Program-made: the position numbers and the translations under genes
Origin: Wolfiporia cocos
Taxonomy: Eukaryota; Basidiomycota; Agaricomycetes; Polyporales; Phaeolaceae
NCBI GenBank assembly: GCA_029448655.1
Contig: JACCLO010000003.1
Location: 4,712,001 to 4,776,000 of the forward strand
Direction of reading: 5' to 3'
DNA: 64,000 nt
Shown here: positions 39,844-51,957 of the stretch, in pieces
How the letters are laid out: every line of letters starts with the position of its first letter
Position numbering within the stretch: the first letter of the stretch is position 1
Notes under the pieces: generated by a model
Databases searched by the model: none
What the model saw: the letters and a program-made list of their open reading frames with translations, nothing else
What the model was told of the DNA's origin: nothing

Positions 39844-41419
39844 CTACAGGACGGGGAGGCCTCGTACATGTGGACATTCGTGTGCGCCCAAGGCAAACAT
39901 CGAGCCGGTTGTGCCAACGAGCGCAGGCAATGTCCCACTGCATGCGCCAATCTCCCTAGGCCTAGGCAAAGCTTGGTGCGTGCTGGGGCTTGTACCGCTG
40001 ATTCTATCGACAGTACCAGTCATATACCGCGATCCCGGTATCATAGTAAACTGCCGATCGAAGAATGCGGAGGGTGCATATCGCGGGAGCCCCACTCGCG
40101 CGCACGAGCCGATCCCACCGGCACAATCAAGTGCCACATTGCCAGTGTCCGCTGCAGAATTCGGTGCTTCGCGCAAGCTTAGCAAGCATTCGCCAAATTG
40201 AACAACGGAAGTTGGGAAGTAGACCGTACGCTCTATGACAAACCGTTTGCTGACCAGCGAGGCGATGAGCAATCTAGATGGAGGTGAGCCAGTCCTACTT
40301 CGGGTTCCCTGCAGAGCAACGAGTGGTGTCAGATCGCCCACAGTGACAATGGCGAGACAGACCATGCAGCCATGCGGAGAGTGAACATGAATATCGGCCA
40401 GTTTTCTTCCTGTACGTTGCCCGCTCGCGAGCGCCAGAACAACGTTGAAAGAATTTCGGAATATTTCAAGATGTAGCGTAGGTATGTGAACATTGAATGG
40501 TGTCGGTAGCGAACAACTGATATAGCTCATATTGCTACTGGATCCATAGTGTCTCACATCAGATAAACAAGACAGTCTGTCGAACAGAAGAACGCACATT
40601 CAGTTAAGTTGTTGCACAAAGCACGAGTTTTGCTGGCGCAGTATCAAAGGTCGCCGCGTCATCAAGCTAGAGATACTGAGCGTAATTTCAGACTAGCGGT
40701 TGGCTTTCTGGGGGTGCATTATGCAGTCTTTCTGAATCTCGTCTGATTCTGTGAGTTGCCGTGTTCTCCCGCTGGTATAGCACAACCAGCTGATCTTCAC
40801 CTCGCAAGGGTCCTACTCTTCCAGAAGCCATGAACACGTATTAGAGGGACAGCTCTGATGATTGCAGTGGCTCAACGTCAAGAATGAAGGCGTCATGTTG
40901 TAAGTCGATTGCTGCGGCAGAGGTGCAAAAGTACGAGAGCACGCAAACATCGGAGACGATCGTGGTGCAGTCTACGAACAATCGTACAAGCTCTCCATGA
41001 AGGCGAGAGTCGCCCAGCGGTAGCTCAGCAATAGAGGCCCCGTCGCTAATGGTCGACACAAGCAAGGGTAGAATCGTCGACTGATGCCGAAGCAGACGGA
41101 CGAGAGGCGCATATTCCTCAATTGCAAGCGCGGCGAGACCCGAATACTTACGACAGTGCCTAATCGTCTGGTCTGGGCTCAAATGCAAGGCCTCGGCGAC
41201 ACTGATAAGACGAACTCCGCATACCGGATCTGCTTGCACGGTTTGTACGTGCGCACCGACACACATCCATCGCACACCACTCGGCTCTAGTACGAGTCTT
41301 GATGTACAGCTGAACGTCAAGAGCAGATCATGTCTTATATCGACCTGATCGCAGTAACCGGCGATGACAGAGATGTGTCGCAAATCGTTGCCGCAATTGT
41401 CGGTCCCAAGATATTGCAT
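39844..41419 (-). CDS. possible unassigned gene (two long frames)
   Basis: Two consecutive minus-strand frames of 192 codons (41419-40841) and 251 codons (40599-39844) stand out in an otherwise closed region. The first contains Leu-rich stretches (SIAELPLGDSRLHGELVRLF) that resemble the leucine-rich part of Agaricomycete F-box proteins, but no F-box is seen. I could not find splice sites that join the two. Treat as a candidate only. Confidence 0.25.
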
Positions 41420-42689
41420 GGCACGTCATTCCTCAATTGAGAGCTGCAGCAAGACGCGGGTGAGTGTAAGCCTTTGTTAAGCTTTTAGAGCAGCCGAGAT
41501 CGCGGGTAATAGATGTGGCCTTGAGGCACGGGTGCATCAGCGTCATTTCATTTGTGGTTTATTCATCATTGCGCCCATACCAAAATATGCCGCCCCACAA
41601 AACCAAACTGCTGTTGCGGCATTGCAAAGCAGACTGCCACCGTCGATATCTCGCCGTACTACATACTGATCGGGTTCGAAGCGATATCGGGACATATAAT
41701 CTCTCAGATGTCCTCTAAGGTACATACTTGCCCCGCTCGAACGGTATCCCGTGGGCGTCAGTCATGGTTAGCAGTCAGTCGGCTCGCGAATAGCAGTAGG
41801 GTCTTGTTGCTGCAGAGGCTGCGTAGACGCGGTTCAGAGGATTATGGGCTTCTGTCCCAATACGTTGTACATAGTGAGAGGAACGAGCTGTAAGGGGATG
41901 TATACGTTTTTAACGATGATTTTTTTCTTGTGCAGTATCCTTGATGCCCATAAAGCATGCGACATCGATTGTTACTCTAGTATCCGTCACAGAAGAAGAC
42001 CACCCAGACTGCTGACAGCCGCACGAATGAGCGGTATATGAGACTCCATGAACGCCCTTCCGGCCCTCGTCGTCGTAGACCACTCCCGCCAGTGCGTGGC
42101 CTCGTTGCGGGCCTACCTAAGTCGCAGAATAGAAGTGGCAGTAGAGCTCAGAGGATCAGAGTTACGCACGTAGCGAGAAGCCAACCAGCCGCGAAGTTGC
42201 TGGTCGCTTTCCGCGCCAATGCTTAAACGTTTCGTCCAGCATTTGTTCGTTTAAGCAGCATCTTCCCGAAGTGACAAGCTCGCCAAAGAGAGCAACGTAA
42301 CGAAGCGTGATGCCAACGAGTACCCCGTCCCACAGATGCTGGCAACCTCCCCAACCGATAACCGCTCCCAGACGCTCCTCTTCTTGACATTCATCGCCGG
42401 TCTCTGCGCACGTAGGTTATTCAAAGCTGCATCAACCGCCAAATGCGCATAGTGGTGCTCAGATATGATAGTATATTTATATCGTAGCGGAAACTCGGTA
42501 TGTTGTCAGGCTATGGTGTCATGAAAACTGATTTCTATTTCTCCTGAGTTCACATAAAGCATTTGCACAGAACCACATTGCAAAGCGACTTCGTGGATAA
42601 TCATGGTATAATTGATAGATGGTCTCTGCATTAGTATCTCGTAGGGTTGCGGGTGGAAAATGCGTCGACATAGCGCACGCGGCGCCGCT

Positions 42690-42905
42690 GACGCGACCGG
42701 CGTGGCGGGGGTGGTCTTTGTGTAAGGGGTGGTTTAATATTCAGGCTGGAAGAGGGAACGTATGCACCTGGTTGTCGCTCTTGCGCATCCGTTAATGTTC
42801 CAGTACGGCGAGTGCAAACGGCTAAGATGTGCACATTCCCTCTTCCCGCCTAGATATTAAACCACCCTTTCACTCACGGACCACCTCCGCTACCGCGCTG
42901 ATCGC
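42690..42905. repeat. imperfect fold-back inverted repeat
   Basis: The left arm around 42715-42760 contains GGGTGGTTTAATATTCAGGC and GGAAGAGGGAA. The right arm around 42830-42885 contains the reverse complement of GGGTGGTTTAATATCTAGGC and GGAAGAGGGAA. The arms extend about 75-85 bp with roughly 80 percent match by eye and surround a spacer of about 60 bp. This could be a small MITE or a hairpin-forming remnant. No target duplication was recognised. Confidence 0.5.
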
Positions 42906-43921
42906 TGCAGGTATCATCGATCACGCCCTAGACCAGCGGCGCCGCGTACGCTATTCCCCCAGTTGAGAGTAGCGGCAATCTCAGTGGCATGTATGCTCGT
43001 GGCATCACCGAGCCACTGTACATTCCAATTTTCTGGCTTTAGGAAGAGGGATCATGATTAACAGCTGCAGCTGTTACAGTGAGGGTCATATCTCAAGTTC
43101 AAGGGGAAATTCCACTACACTGGCCCACCTCGTCATCAAAATCGCTCCGAGTATAGGGGTGAGTTTCCACGGCCAACTGAAGACAGGTATTCCCTTTGAT
43201 CGGCTCACACCATTGGACCAATTGTAAGAAATATTATGATACAGTAAGAGCTCAGCGCTACCGATCGCTGCCTGCTTGTGGGGTGTTTTGTAGCACTATA
43301 GTCGGCATTCACGAACTGATGCAATTCGAAAACACACTTCAAGTTAGTATGCTGAGGTTTCAGGCTATGCTGCGGTATAGAATTGAAGTTGGTTCCTTCC
43401 CGACCACTCCTGTAGTGCCTAATAAGACATCGCTGCGTGATGCAGCTCTCCTGGGCTGCTTTAAATCGTAAATCGTGATCGCTCGACCGAGTCACATCTA
43501 ATTCCTTCCATCAGCTATGATTCCGCGGACTCGTAGCGATTCTCGACTCGAGAAAACACGCCCCGTTTTGAGATTGTGCGCTTGGGAGAAAGAGCCTTGT
43601 CGTATGTATTGGATCCTGTTGCGAACCCTAGCTGGCGATTCCGCCTGTCCTTAATGCGGAGTTGAAGGTGATGCACTTCGAGCCAGTTTTCACGAGTGCA
43701 TAGTATCGTGACCGGATACTGCAGTGGTACTACGCTCTCTACCTCATGTGGGCAGGATGGGATGGCTTGGTATCCTTCCTCGTTGTCTTGGAGGCCTGTT
43801 GCGGAGATCGCGGTGGATATCGCAGTGATTATAGGGGAAGGCCGTAGGACAGCAACTATATCACGGCGACAGAATACAAATTGAAAGCACCTGTGACCAA
43901 TTCCCAGGCCTGCAATAAAAA

Positions 43922-44141
43922 TGTCGTAAATTTCGAAAAGCCGGTATAACGTTATCTTTCACGTCGTAACCCGTTGTCATCCAAAATCCAGTTGCGACCC
44001 GTTCCAACGCCGCTCAAACGTCATTGCAAGGTTATCTTATTGCGTTGGAGCGGGGTTATAACGGGTGACAACAGGCCAATGGGTTACAACGTGAGAGATA
44101 ACGTTACAACAAGTCGCAGCGGGATTTCGAAATTTACGACA
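43922..44141. mobile_element. MITE-like element with long inverted repeats (220 bp)
   Basis: The ends are TGTCGTAAATTTCGAAA (43922-43938) and its exact reverse complement (44125-44141). Inside them, blocks ACGTTATC, TCACG, GTAACCC and TCCAACGC also occur in mirror order, so almost the entire element can fold back on itself. There is no coding capacity. The flanks (AAAAA and GCTGCG) show no target duplication, so the insertion is old or the ends are not exactly placed. Confidence 0.65.
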
Positions 44142-44355
44142 GCTGCGAGTTCCCAAACCTATGACTCGACAAGCAGGCGCCATTCCTTGGCTTCACAATG
44201 GTCGTGGCCAGCCGACATCTTGGGATGGGACTGGAGAGCTCTCTGCAAATAGGTAACGGGGATAATTCGACTGGGATCCTACTCTGTCGCTTCATAGGAG
44301 CCAACCCTTGCGCCAACAGTGCGTACAAATTAAGATATGATTAACATCGGGTTAT

Positions 44356-47300
44356 TCATAGAGGGGGTAGAGGTCTGCGACACTGCGGACATATATTCTG
44401 AGTCGAAGAAAAGACCGTCAGCACACATGCAGTGGAGCAAGAACTGAAGGTACCAACCTTGATAGCCAACCACTGCATGCACGCGTGCGATCTAGTTTAA
44501 TAAGAGTGTCTCATCGTTAAACAAATTATGCTCACCCGTTCGAGACAGGCTGTATGCTGGATTGTTACGACTAGTCAGAGTCTCGCAGAAGTCCATTTGT
44601 TCAGCGTCACGTACGAATAGATGGTGGCATGGCGCCAGACTATAGTTCTTCCTGCCACCCGCACTTCCCACGGCACTGACTGCGCTGAAGATGCCTCCCG
44701 TCCGACGCGCACCAGAAGCGAGCCCAAGCACGTCGCTCTTCTCCCTGAAGTCGCTCGACTTGGACCGTCGACGCATGGACTGGTCGACCTCGATCGCGTC
44801 CATACAGATCGCGCAGTCGCCCAGCGATTGCTCTGGGGATTCTGGGTCCGGCAGCGGCATAGGCGGATGGTAATCGTACGTCTTTGTTGCGATTGTCTAG
44901 CGAGAAGTCAGTTATTGAATGATATAATGTTTGTGAGTAGCGTACATGGTTGAGAAGGAAGAATGTTGGTCCTAGACGGTTTTGAAGGATTATTATGGAT
45001 ACTTGGACAAACATGAGGGCGGCAATGCCGTATATCCAGCCTATCAAGCAATCAATTCGTCCTGATCGAGGGTAACTTTAATCGTGCCACGTACGCCGGG
45101 GTTCTACATCTAAAATGTTCTTCGGGCATCCCAAGAAGTCTATAGGAGCATTCGCGTTCAACAAAGCCACCGTGATAAGCAGAGCCAGCAGCGTACTCAC
45201 ATAGAGCAAAGTACAGCCTACATACAGTAGCGCCAAACAGATACTCAGTAGACAGACCGCTACTCCTGCCTCTCCGTGTTGAGCGGTAAATCTGCACCAT
45301 CCACACGAACGAGTACAGCGAACCAACGAAGAACAACGGCAGGGAGAGGATGATAACGAGCCGGAAGACGACAATGAGAAAGACCGAGATGGTAGTCCCT
45401 GTGTTCATGACGAGTTAGTTGTGTGTGTCAACAATTTGCACGGGTATTGCTGATGACCCACAAAGTCTAGCAGAAGGATCTGTGCGAACGTGGTTCCAGA
45501 GAAATCGCAGGAATGACGGGCGTTCCGGTGCCGTTGGAGCAGGGGAGGGCGCTGCGGGCTGTGGCTGAGGGGCGGGCTGAGGGGCCGTCGGAGGGTACGT
45601 AGGCGCAGAAGTCGGGGCTGGAGTTGCAGATGACGCGTCAGGCGCAGGAGTAGCCGCTGGAGATGGAGGGGCAGGGGTGGGACGCGGGGGCGTCGGAGTA
45701 GCATCTTCAGGAGCCTGAACCTGTCCGATCGAGACAGAGAATTGCTAGTCGCATCTCACGATCAGGTCGCGTTCGGCAGGGATGCAAGGCAGACCGTACC
45801 GCCTCATATACGAACAGCATGCAGGCAACTCCTGCTGGTGCAAGCACAGCTAGCGATGGTCTACCGTCTGCAAGGATTGCTAATGTAATGTGCTGCAGAT
45901 GTGAACATCATGAGTACGTTGAGATTTCTCATAGATCGACTCAGGCCGCACCCCGACGAACGAGATCGCATCAATGAGACTTTGTGATAAGAAGACGTAT
46001 CGCGAGAGGCGAGAGAGCGCAGCGGGTGCACTGTTTCGGGACATCTCCCGCGATAGTAGAGCAAGAAGAGCGAGATAGACGAGTGTTGAGATGCCGGCAT
46101 CTACGTATCCAATCATTGCTAAGCGCACTTGATTCCTGGCCGCCAGCCTATCCATGCTCACATGTAGTGATCTTTCTGTACAACTGTGGAGATCTGTGAA
46201 TCCGTCAGTTGCATCCGGATTATCAAATGATACACAGTATACAGTACTTCAGGCCAGTCGTGTCCTTGATCTCAAAAAGCATTGCGCAGTTTTGGCTGAT
46301 GAGCACACCATTGAGTTTCAGCTCTGGCGCTTTGACAGTCGAGATCCCGGTCGGATGCTCGATTTCGTTTTCAAGTTCACGCATCAGCTCCTGTGGGACA
46401 TGAGTCGGCTCGACCTGTCCGAGTAGCTTGAACGAACAACCCGTTTTCGGTGTATCATCTACTAAACTCGTCAAACGAGTGCGAAAGTGATGCGCGTCAA
46501 CGATACCTTCTTCCGAGCTCTCTGATTCGATGGAGCCAGAGTCAATCTTGGCCTTCAGTCTTGCTATTCTCGCAGACAGCTCTGTCAAAATGGCATGCGC
46601 AGTCTCGTTCATATGTGAAGACGGGACGAGGGCGGGAATTCTTCGCAGGTCAGCACGCTGACTAAGGTCCAATGAGACGTTGAAATCAGCGTGAGCCAGA
46701 GAACGTTACCCAGCTGGCAAAGCATATGCATATATAGATCCGTTCGAGACGAAGTGCACCCCGTCAAAGTCAAGCCTAAGTTCCTCGGAAGAATGCGGGT
46801 GCGACAGTTCTACTTTCCCCTGAGGCTGGCAATCAGAACACGAGTGCGGTGATACTGTATCGCCTACATGGATGATTGCAATATCCTGTGAATCATTATG
46901 CCCTGGACTAGTGAAGGATATGGCCTTGTCGCCTATGCTGATAGAAAGTTTCTCGGCGGCAGTCCAATTCCAGGTGCCCAATAATTCCGGCAAGGCGGAC
47001 ATGTTAGTATTGGCCACAAACTCTTGGGCCAGATGGCTCCAGGAGTTGCTAGTCGCGTTGTCGGAAGTTAGATTGTGGAAACCAACTTTTCCGTGCCAAA
47101 ATCCAGTGAGATTAGAGTAGTAAGAGCCGCTATGAGGATCGACAATTGAACCAAACTGCATGAAGGAATCCACGAGCGGCATTGTTGTGTTATCTTCAGA
47201 TGGCTGTCCAAATCATTTGTCCGTAAATCGAGTAAATAAAGCCATAGCACTAACAAGTGTGAAGTTGGATGCAGTGCCATTAAGCCATGCGGAGTAGTTA

Positions 47301-47509
47301 GAGATTTGATGGTTTAGGGAGTCCAAGGCTCTGAGATAGTGGTATCTTGCGTCGAGCTCTTCTCCGCGATTGTTCGTCAGCATGAATAGTACAAATGTGA
47401 TGAATAAGAAGGATGGGAGAGAGCTTCGATTCCGACGTGGTGATTGGCCTGTTTGAGTAGCTGTCGCGCCATCTTCACGAGCCTCCTCGGCGGACTCGAG
47501 ATTATTCAT
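44356..47509 (-). CDS. TUL1: membrane RING E3 ubiquitin ligase TUL1/DSC1
   Basis: Multi-exon gene of roughly 790 codons. Tul1/Dsc1 is the catalytic subunit of the Golgi/endosome DSC complex, which ubiquitinates membrane proteins and in fission yeast activates SREBP. After an N-terminal anchor (LPSFLFITFVLFMLTN) comes a lumenal domain with many N-glycosylation sequons (SNLTGFWHGKVGF, GTWNWTAAEKLS). Several membrane segments follow (STLVYLALLALL, LVIILSLPLFFVGSLYSFVW, IYGIAALMFVQVSIII). Between them is a long Pro/Ala-rich cytoplasmic loop (45.4-45.7 kb). The C-terminal RING has GDCAICMDAI, a Ser-rich insert, LAPCHHLF, HACMQWLAIK and NICPQCRRPLPPL at the stop. The intron between CHHLF and HACMQW does not close in frame with simple GT-AG sites; see findings. 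Confidence 0.87.
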
Positions 47510-48198
47510 TCTGCAAGCAGAGGCAGACTAGATCAGACCAGCTAGTATACTATCAATATAGCCTTCAGGCTTGAATCAAGTGAGATTCCTTGAAGAGGAG
47601 ATGTCAAGCCGCATCAAGCATCGCCGCAAAGCGCGCGAACACGCCACCATCGGGCGCTTAATCGATCATTGCTTCCGCCCGTAAGGGCGCTGTCAACCGT
47701 ACGCGTTCGCTTGGTCTTCTTCCATAGAGATTAATTGGATATCTGCTGCGCATTCCCCCCAAAATCCAGCTTTGTGGTCTCCGGCGCTTCGCCGCTGTAG
47801 AGCTTTATCTCGAGGCTCGAACTTTCTTCCACATCTCTCCAGAATTTCTCCCCAGCCTACTTTGAGGTCAAAGCAGAACCTCAACAGCATCTGCCATCAA
47901 TGAAATATTCAGGAAGCCGCTTACTCTATTGAACTGCGCGAAGTGACAGAACATCGATGGCATCATTTTTGAAATCTGACTCGAAGGATGATGACTGCTG
48001 ACCATGATGCGCACAGCGTAGCGCGAGACCTCCAGCGGAGCTCCGTCGTACGTCCTCGAGTCATGATATTGATTCACATTAGGTTTAGCATTGAGATTAA
48101 CTGCTTTAAATAACGATGTCTGCTGAGGCGCACGTTACATCCGCTCTCCTTGTTCTGCACTGCAACGTGAAATACCCAACGCCCATCAGAACCGACCA
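47510..48198. other. divergent intergenic region
   Basis: Between the starts of TUL1 (minus) and the GNAT gene (plus). Two overlapping minus frames (48077-47868 and 47890-47693) could be read together as about 130 residues, but no family is recognised and no start context favours them. Confidence 0.45.
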
Positions 48199-48999
48199 AT
48201 GTCCCCGGCCTTCGTCAACAGATATACTCCCCCCATCCCTCCGCCAGAGATCCTTCCCGCAAGCTCTGAGCCGCACGACATTAACTACGCGTTCCCTTTA
48301 TACTCGCAGACGCTAACTTCAGCTCGCGTACGTCTCGAGCCGTTTGTTCCTGCTCTACATGCAGACGCATTATGGGCGGGAATGGCGCCGCACGCCCCGG
48401 AGCTGTTTCGATACTATCCAATCGCCGGAACCAAGGAAAGCTGGGTCGCCAAATTGGAAGACATCCGCCAGCAGCCCGAGTGCATCACCTTTACGATATA
48501 TGATCGCACGCGCAAGGGAGCGGAAGGGGGAGCTGGAGAAATTGCCGGGATGGTGTCGCTCATCAACACCAGCGGGGCCGACTTGAAAACCGAGGTCGGT
48601 TTCATTATGGTGTTGCCAGCCTTCCAACGCACGCACGTCGCGCGCACCACTGTAGGCCTGCTGCTGCGCTACTGCCTCGAGCCGCCAGAGTCGCAAACTC
48701 CCGGACTCGGATTCAGGCGTGTCGCTTGGTGCGCAAACTCACGGAATGCTCCCTCCATCGGGCTTGCACGTCGCTTGGGTTTCCGCGACGAGGGGATACT
48801 GCGGTTCACCTGGGTGCTGCCGAACGTGGACTACTTGAATGCGGAGGGAACTGAGGTCAGAAGGCGGTTTGTTGCGAATAACGGGGAGGTCGTGGAAAGG
48901 ACTGAGGGCTGGGCAAGAGATTCAGCAACGCTGTCGTTGTGTTGGGATGACTGGCAGGATGGTAAGAGGGAGTATATTGCTAGCATAATACAAGGATGA
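48199..48999 (+). CDS. GNAT-family N-acetyltransferase (RimJ/RimL-like)
   Basis: A single exon of 266 codons. The family transfers an acetyl group from acetyl-CoA to an amine. The substrate here is unknown. Expected elements: an early beta strand around ARVRLEPFVPALHADALWAG, the FTIYDR..EIAGMVSL strands, TEVGFIMVLPAFQRTHVA (position of the acetyl-CoA loop, although the usual Q/RxxGxG is degenerate here) and RVAWCANSRNAPSIGLARRL then GFRDEGILR, the classic C-terminal part of RimJ/RimL proteins. Length is somewhat longer than bacterial members, as in fungal homologues. An out-of-frame ATG at 48116 lies in the leader. Confidence 0.88.
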   Translation: MSPAFVNRYTPPIPPPEILPASSEPHDINYAFPLYSQTLTSARVRLEPFVPALHADALWAGMAPHAPELFRYYPIAGTKESWVAKLEDIRQQPECITFTIYDRTRKGAEGGAGEIAGMVSLINTSGADLKTEVGFIMVLPAFQRTHVARTTVGLLLRYCLEPPESQTPGLGFRRVAWCANSRNAPSIGLARRLGFRDEGILRFTWVLPNVDYLNAEGTEVRRRFVANNGEVVERTEGWARDSATLSLCWDDWQDGKREYIASIIQG

Positions 49000-51957
49000 G
49001 CCGCGCATAGTAATTAAAGTCTTGATTGTTACGCTTCAATGATCCTCATATTCAAGTCTTGTTGAACCGGAAACTACTAGCTATAGGATGACCTGGTTAT
49101 GTAGAGGAGGATTGGCGGTTCTCCCTCAGGCACTCAACTAAACGTAAAAATAGTTCGATGCAGTATGATATCGCGACGCACATTGCAGCGGTTACAGAGC
49201 AACATGTGCCTGGGCAATAGAATATCAGATATAACGCTCGAACATGCTTGTGGCCATCGTGCCTGCCCTATGACATAGCGCATAACTACTTGAGCAGAGA
49301 CGACTGAAAATAGATCGCGGACCGATGGCAAGAGTCGACTGCGTATATCGGCTGATCGAAGCGAGGATCAATAAGACGTGGGACCACGCTGCATGCTTCA
49401 TTCCTGGGAATATACCACGTCCCAGAAACCTGAATAGCCAATGTTCTGTGGAGCTAATCGTGAAGCTAGTAAATCGTGAAGCTAGCACTACTCACTTCCC
49501 TTAGTTCAGCGTGCTATCCCATTTGTATCCGAGCTCCAGAAGGAATGCTACCATGATTCAGCGACTGAACCACAGCGAGTCTTCCCCCCTCCCATCATGC
49601 CGGATCTTTCATGTTGAGACTTGAAATGAAATGTCGTTAATGACATTCTGTGGTGGTGAGAGGTTGAACTCGGTACTCTGTGACTTGTATGCCCGGAGAT
49701 TGTTACTTTCCGCCGACTGAGAAAGAAACGAGGCTACTTCAGGTTGCATTGCAGAGGGTTCAAACGTTCAAACATTCATCCCGCAATCTGCCCTCCGCGG
49801 CTCCAGATCGAGTACATCTTTTGCGTTATAGTTGATACCGATCGATGCACCCCCAATCGATCTGATGTAATATGAATCTGTCAGCACAACACAGGACATC
49901 AAGGCACGATACTCCGAGCGTGTTTTGACGGTTTTAAATACACCATGCAATAACCCGGCAATACCCCAGGGAAGCGATATCCTGTCAATACCTCCTCGGA
50001 TATTCTCATCTAATGCATCATGTGACCACCATCACCCATATGCGTATTACGCGACTTGAGACTTGCTTGAACGTCGACTTGTCCATTGACATCGATGACC
50101 AACCTTCACGCAGGCAAGCTTAAGTACCGCAGCCACCCTTACCCACCCTGCATATGCATGTTTTCTCAGCTCTGTTATAAGGCTTCACTTACTGACTTTG
50201 ACACTCACCAGTCAGTCGGACGTTCCAGACTCTGCGGTGAGGGTTAAAATTCGCAATATCATAAGCAGTAATACCTCACAGCAAGGGTTATGATACCGAA
50301 TAGATGTGCAATCAAAACGTTGAACTCGTCCTTAGCGGACAGTCATTTCGGTGCGCATCTCTCCGTGTAATACCTCATTTCTGAATACATGTATGTTCCC
50401 AGATGGATGCTTGTCGTCCTTATATCGGTCAGGTTGCTTGCTTTGGTATGTCCTTAATACTGTCTGAGATGCTACACTATACACTAGCTCGATCACCCGC
50501 AGAACCTGCACCCGCAACATACGCTGATGCGGTCAACGTACTAGAGGGTTTGACATATGAGCTATCCATTCCAGGTGTATGCTGTTCCACTTTCTGACCC
50601 CGACGTACCTGACTTCCGATGCACGCTTTCATTCACCGGACTGCACTTGCGCCGTAGCGACAAGATCGCACCGGTACGCCGCACCCGATGCGCGCACTTC
50701 CAATATATTCGTTCACACTCTTGTAATGGTATGATATTCCATATATGCACTCTGCGTATTGGCTCACATGCAGACTATCCCAGAGACCACTTGTAGCTGG
50801 GTATATGCGCGAATTTATAGTATGTTCTGTCGTCCTGAGATCATAAGCTGCCATCGCTGACTCTGTGTGTTATGTAATACAGATTGCAGCCTGGATATGT
50901 TCGCTACTCGCCATGCTGGGCAATCCTGGTTTGCGGCTTGGCATTGCTCCGGTATGTAATAGTCATTGCAGAGTTGTCATAGCGCTAATTCTACTATGCT
51001 CAACAGTTGCAAAATGGATCCCTGGATGTGACCGCAACTGAGATCGTAGACCACGGCTGGTCAATGCTTCAGCATGGTGTCAGTAGTGTATCTATCTCTG
51101 CTTGTACTACATATACATGTTTGCACAATATATCTCGGCATTTCTTGAATGTTTGTGACATCCTAAGCGGCGCCCTACCCCAGCGGCGGCGAGCCCAATT
51201 CAGGCCAGGGACGGCGCTTATCGGAGAGCGCCTAAGGGGTATCGCTGGATTATTGCATGTGTATGTGGACAAATCCGTCGATACCCCGTGCAATACCCAG
51301 CAGGGGTATCGACGGTGTTTTGACAGGGTATTTACGAATAACCTGTCAATACACCGTCAGGGTATTGCTCATGATGTGCTGTGCAAAGGTCTAAGCGTAT
51401 GCATATCGATGTGCTTTCGTTTCGCTATGAGAGTGCTCTTGAGTGCCCTTTGAAGGCGCAACATCTGCCCGGCCATCGGATGTGGCAGACAGGTCTGTTG
51501 TTTGGACAAAGGCATTCATGAATGTTTGAACCCTAACACAGGAGAATACCAATACAGTGCTATGGGCGACGAGCTACTACGCTCTCGTAAGAGCAACATG
51601 CCCAATGCATGCCACCGACCCGACCTGCGGATTATGCAATCGGACAACAGAGATAATGATGAACGAAATGTGCGCTGCATATAGCATGGATAGGGCCGGG
51701 AAATCGTGTATGCTGCTAGTATGATGAGAATGTCCGCCAACAACACAAGCATAGGAAAAGGATGGGCGAAATTCGGCGATAATACACGAACAACCGAGGA
51801 AAATAGCTGGAAGATGCCAGAAGTCGCTACAACGCCAGGAGCTTAGAATCGCAGCGCATGGTAGCAGCAGTCTCACGACACTGAGAAGTACCTTGTCCAC
51901 CAAAGCTAATTCGCGCATTGCAGCTCATTGTTGAGGTCCAGCCTGAGATTATGAGTC
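49000..51957. other. gene-poor stretch
   Basis: No gene was recognised in about 3 kb. Small frames (for example plus 51007-51453) have no motif. A palindrome cluster at 51275-51359 is listed separately. Related CAATACC-rich sequence occurs at about 49920-50000 (for example CCTGTCAATACC). Confidence 0.45.
51275..51359. repeat. cluster of perfect and near-perfect palindromes
   Basis: CCGTCGATACCCC (51275-51287) is followed after 15 bases by its exact reverse complement (51303-51315). The next bases GACGGTGTTTTGACA (51311-51325) pair with TGTCAATACACCGTC (51345-51359) with one mismatch, and the segment between them, GTATTTACGAATAAC, is itself partly self-complementary. The two hairpins overlap. 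The cluster could be the core of a small mobile element or a protein-binding or recombination site. Confidence 0.55.

Larger units (their letters stand above)
39042..43921. other. mostly non-coding stretch
   Basis: Apart from a weak minus-strand candidate at 39844-41419 and a fold-back repeat at about 42690-42905 (both listed), nothing was recognised. A short palindrome GCTTAAACG ... CGTTTAAGC occurs at about 42223-42256. The minus frame 42251-42442 has no clear motif. Confidence 0.45.

Noticed and set aside
48116..48316. Short plus frame overlapping the start of the GNAT gene
   Set aside because: Different frame, no motif; the GNAT frame starting at 48199 is long and matches the family along its length.
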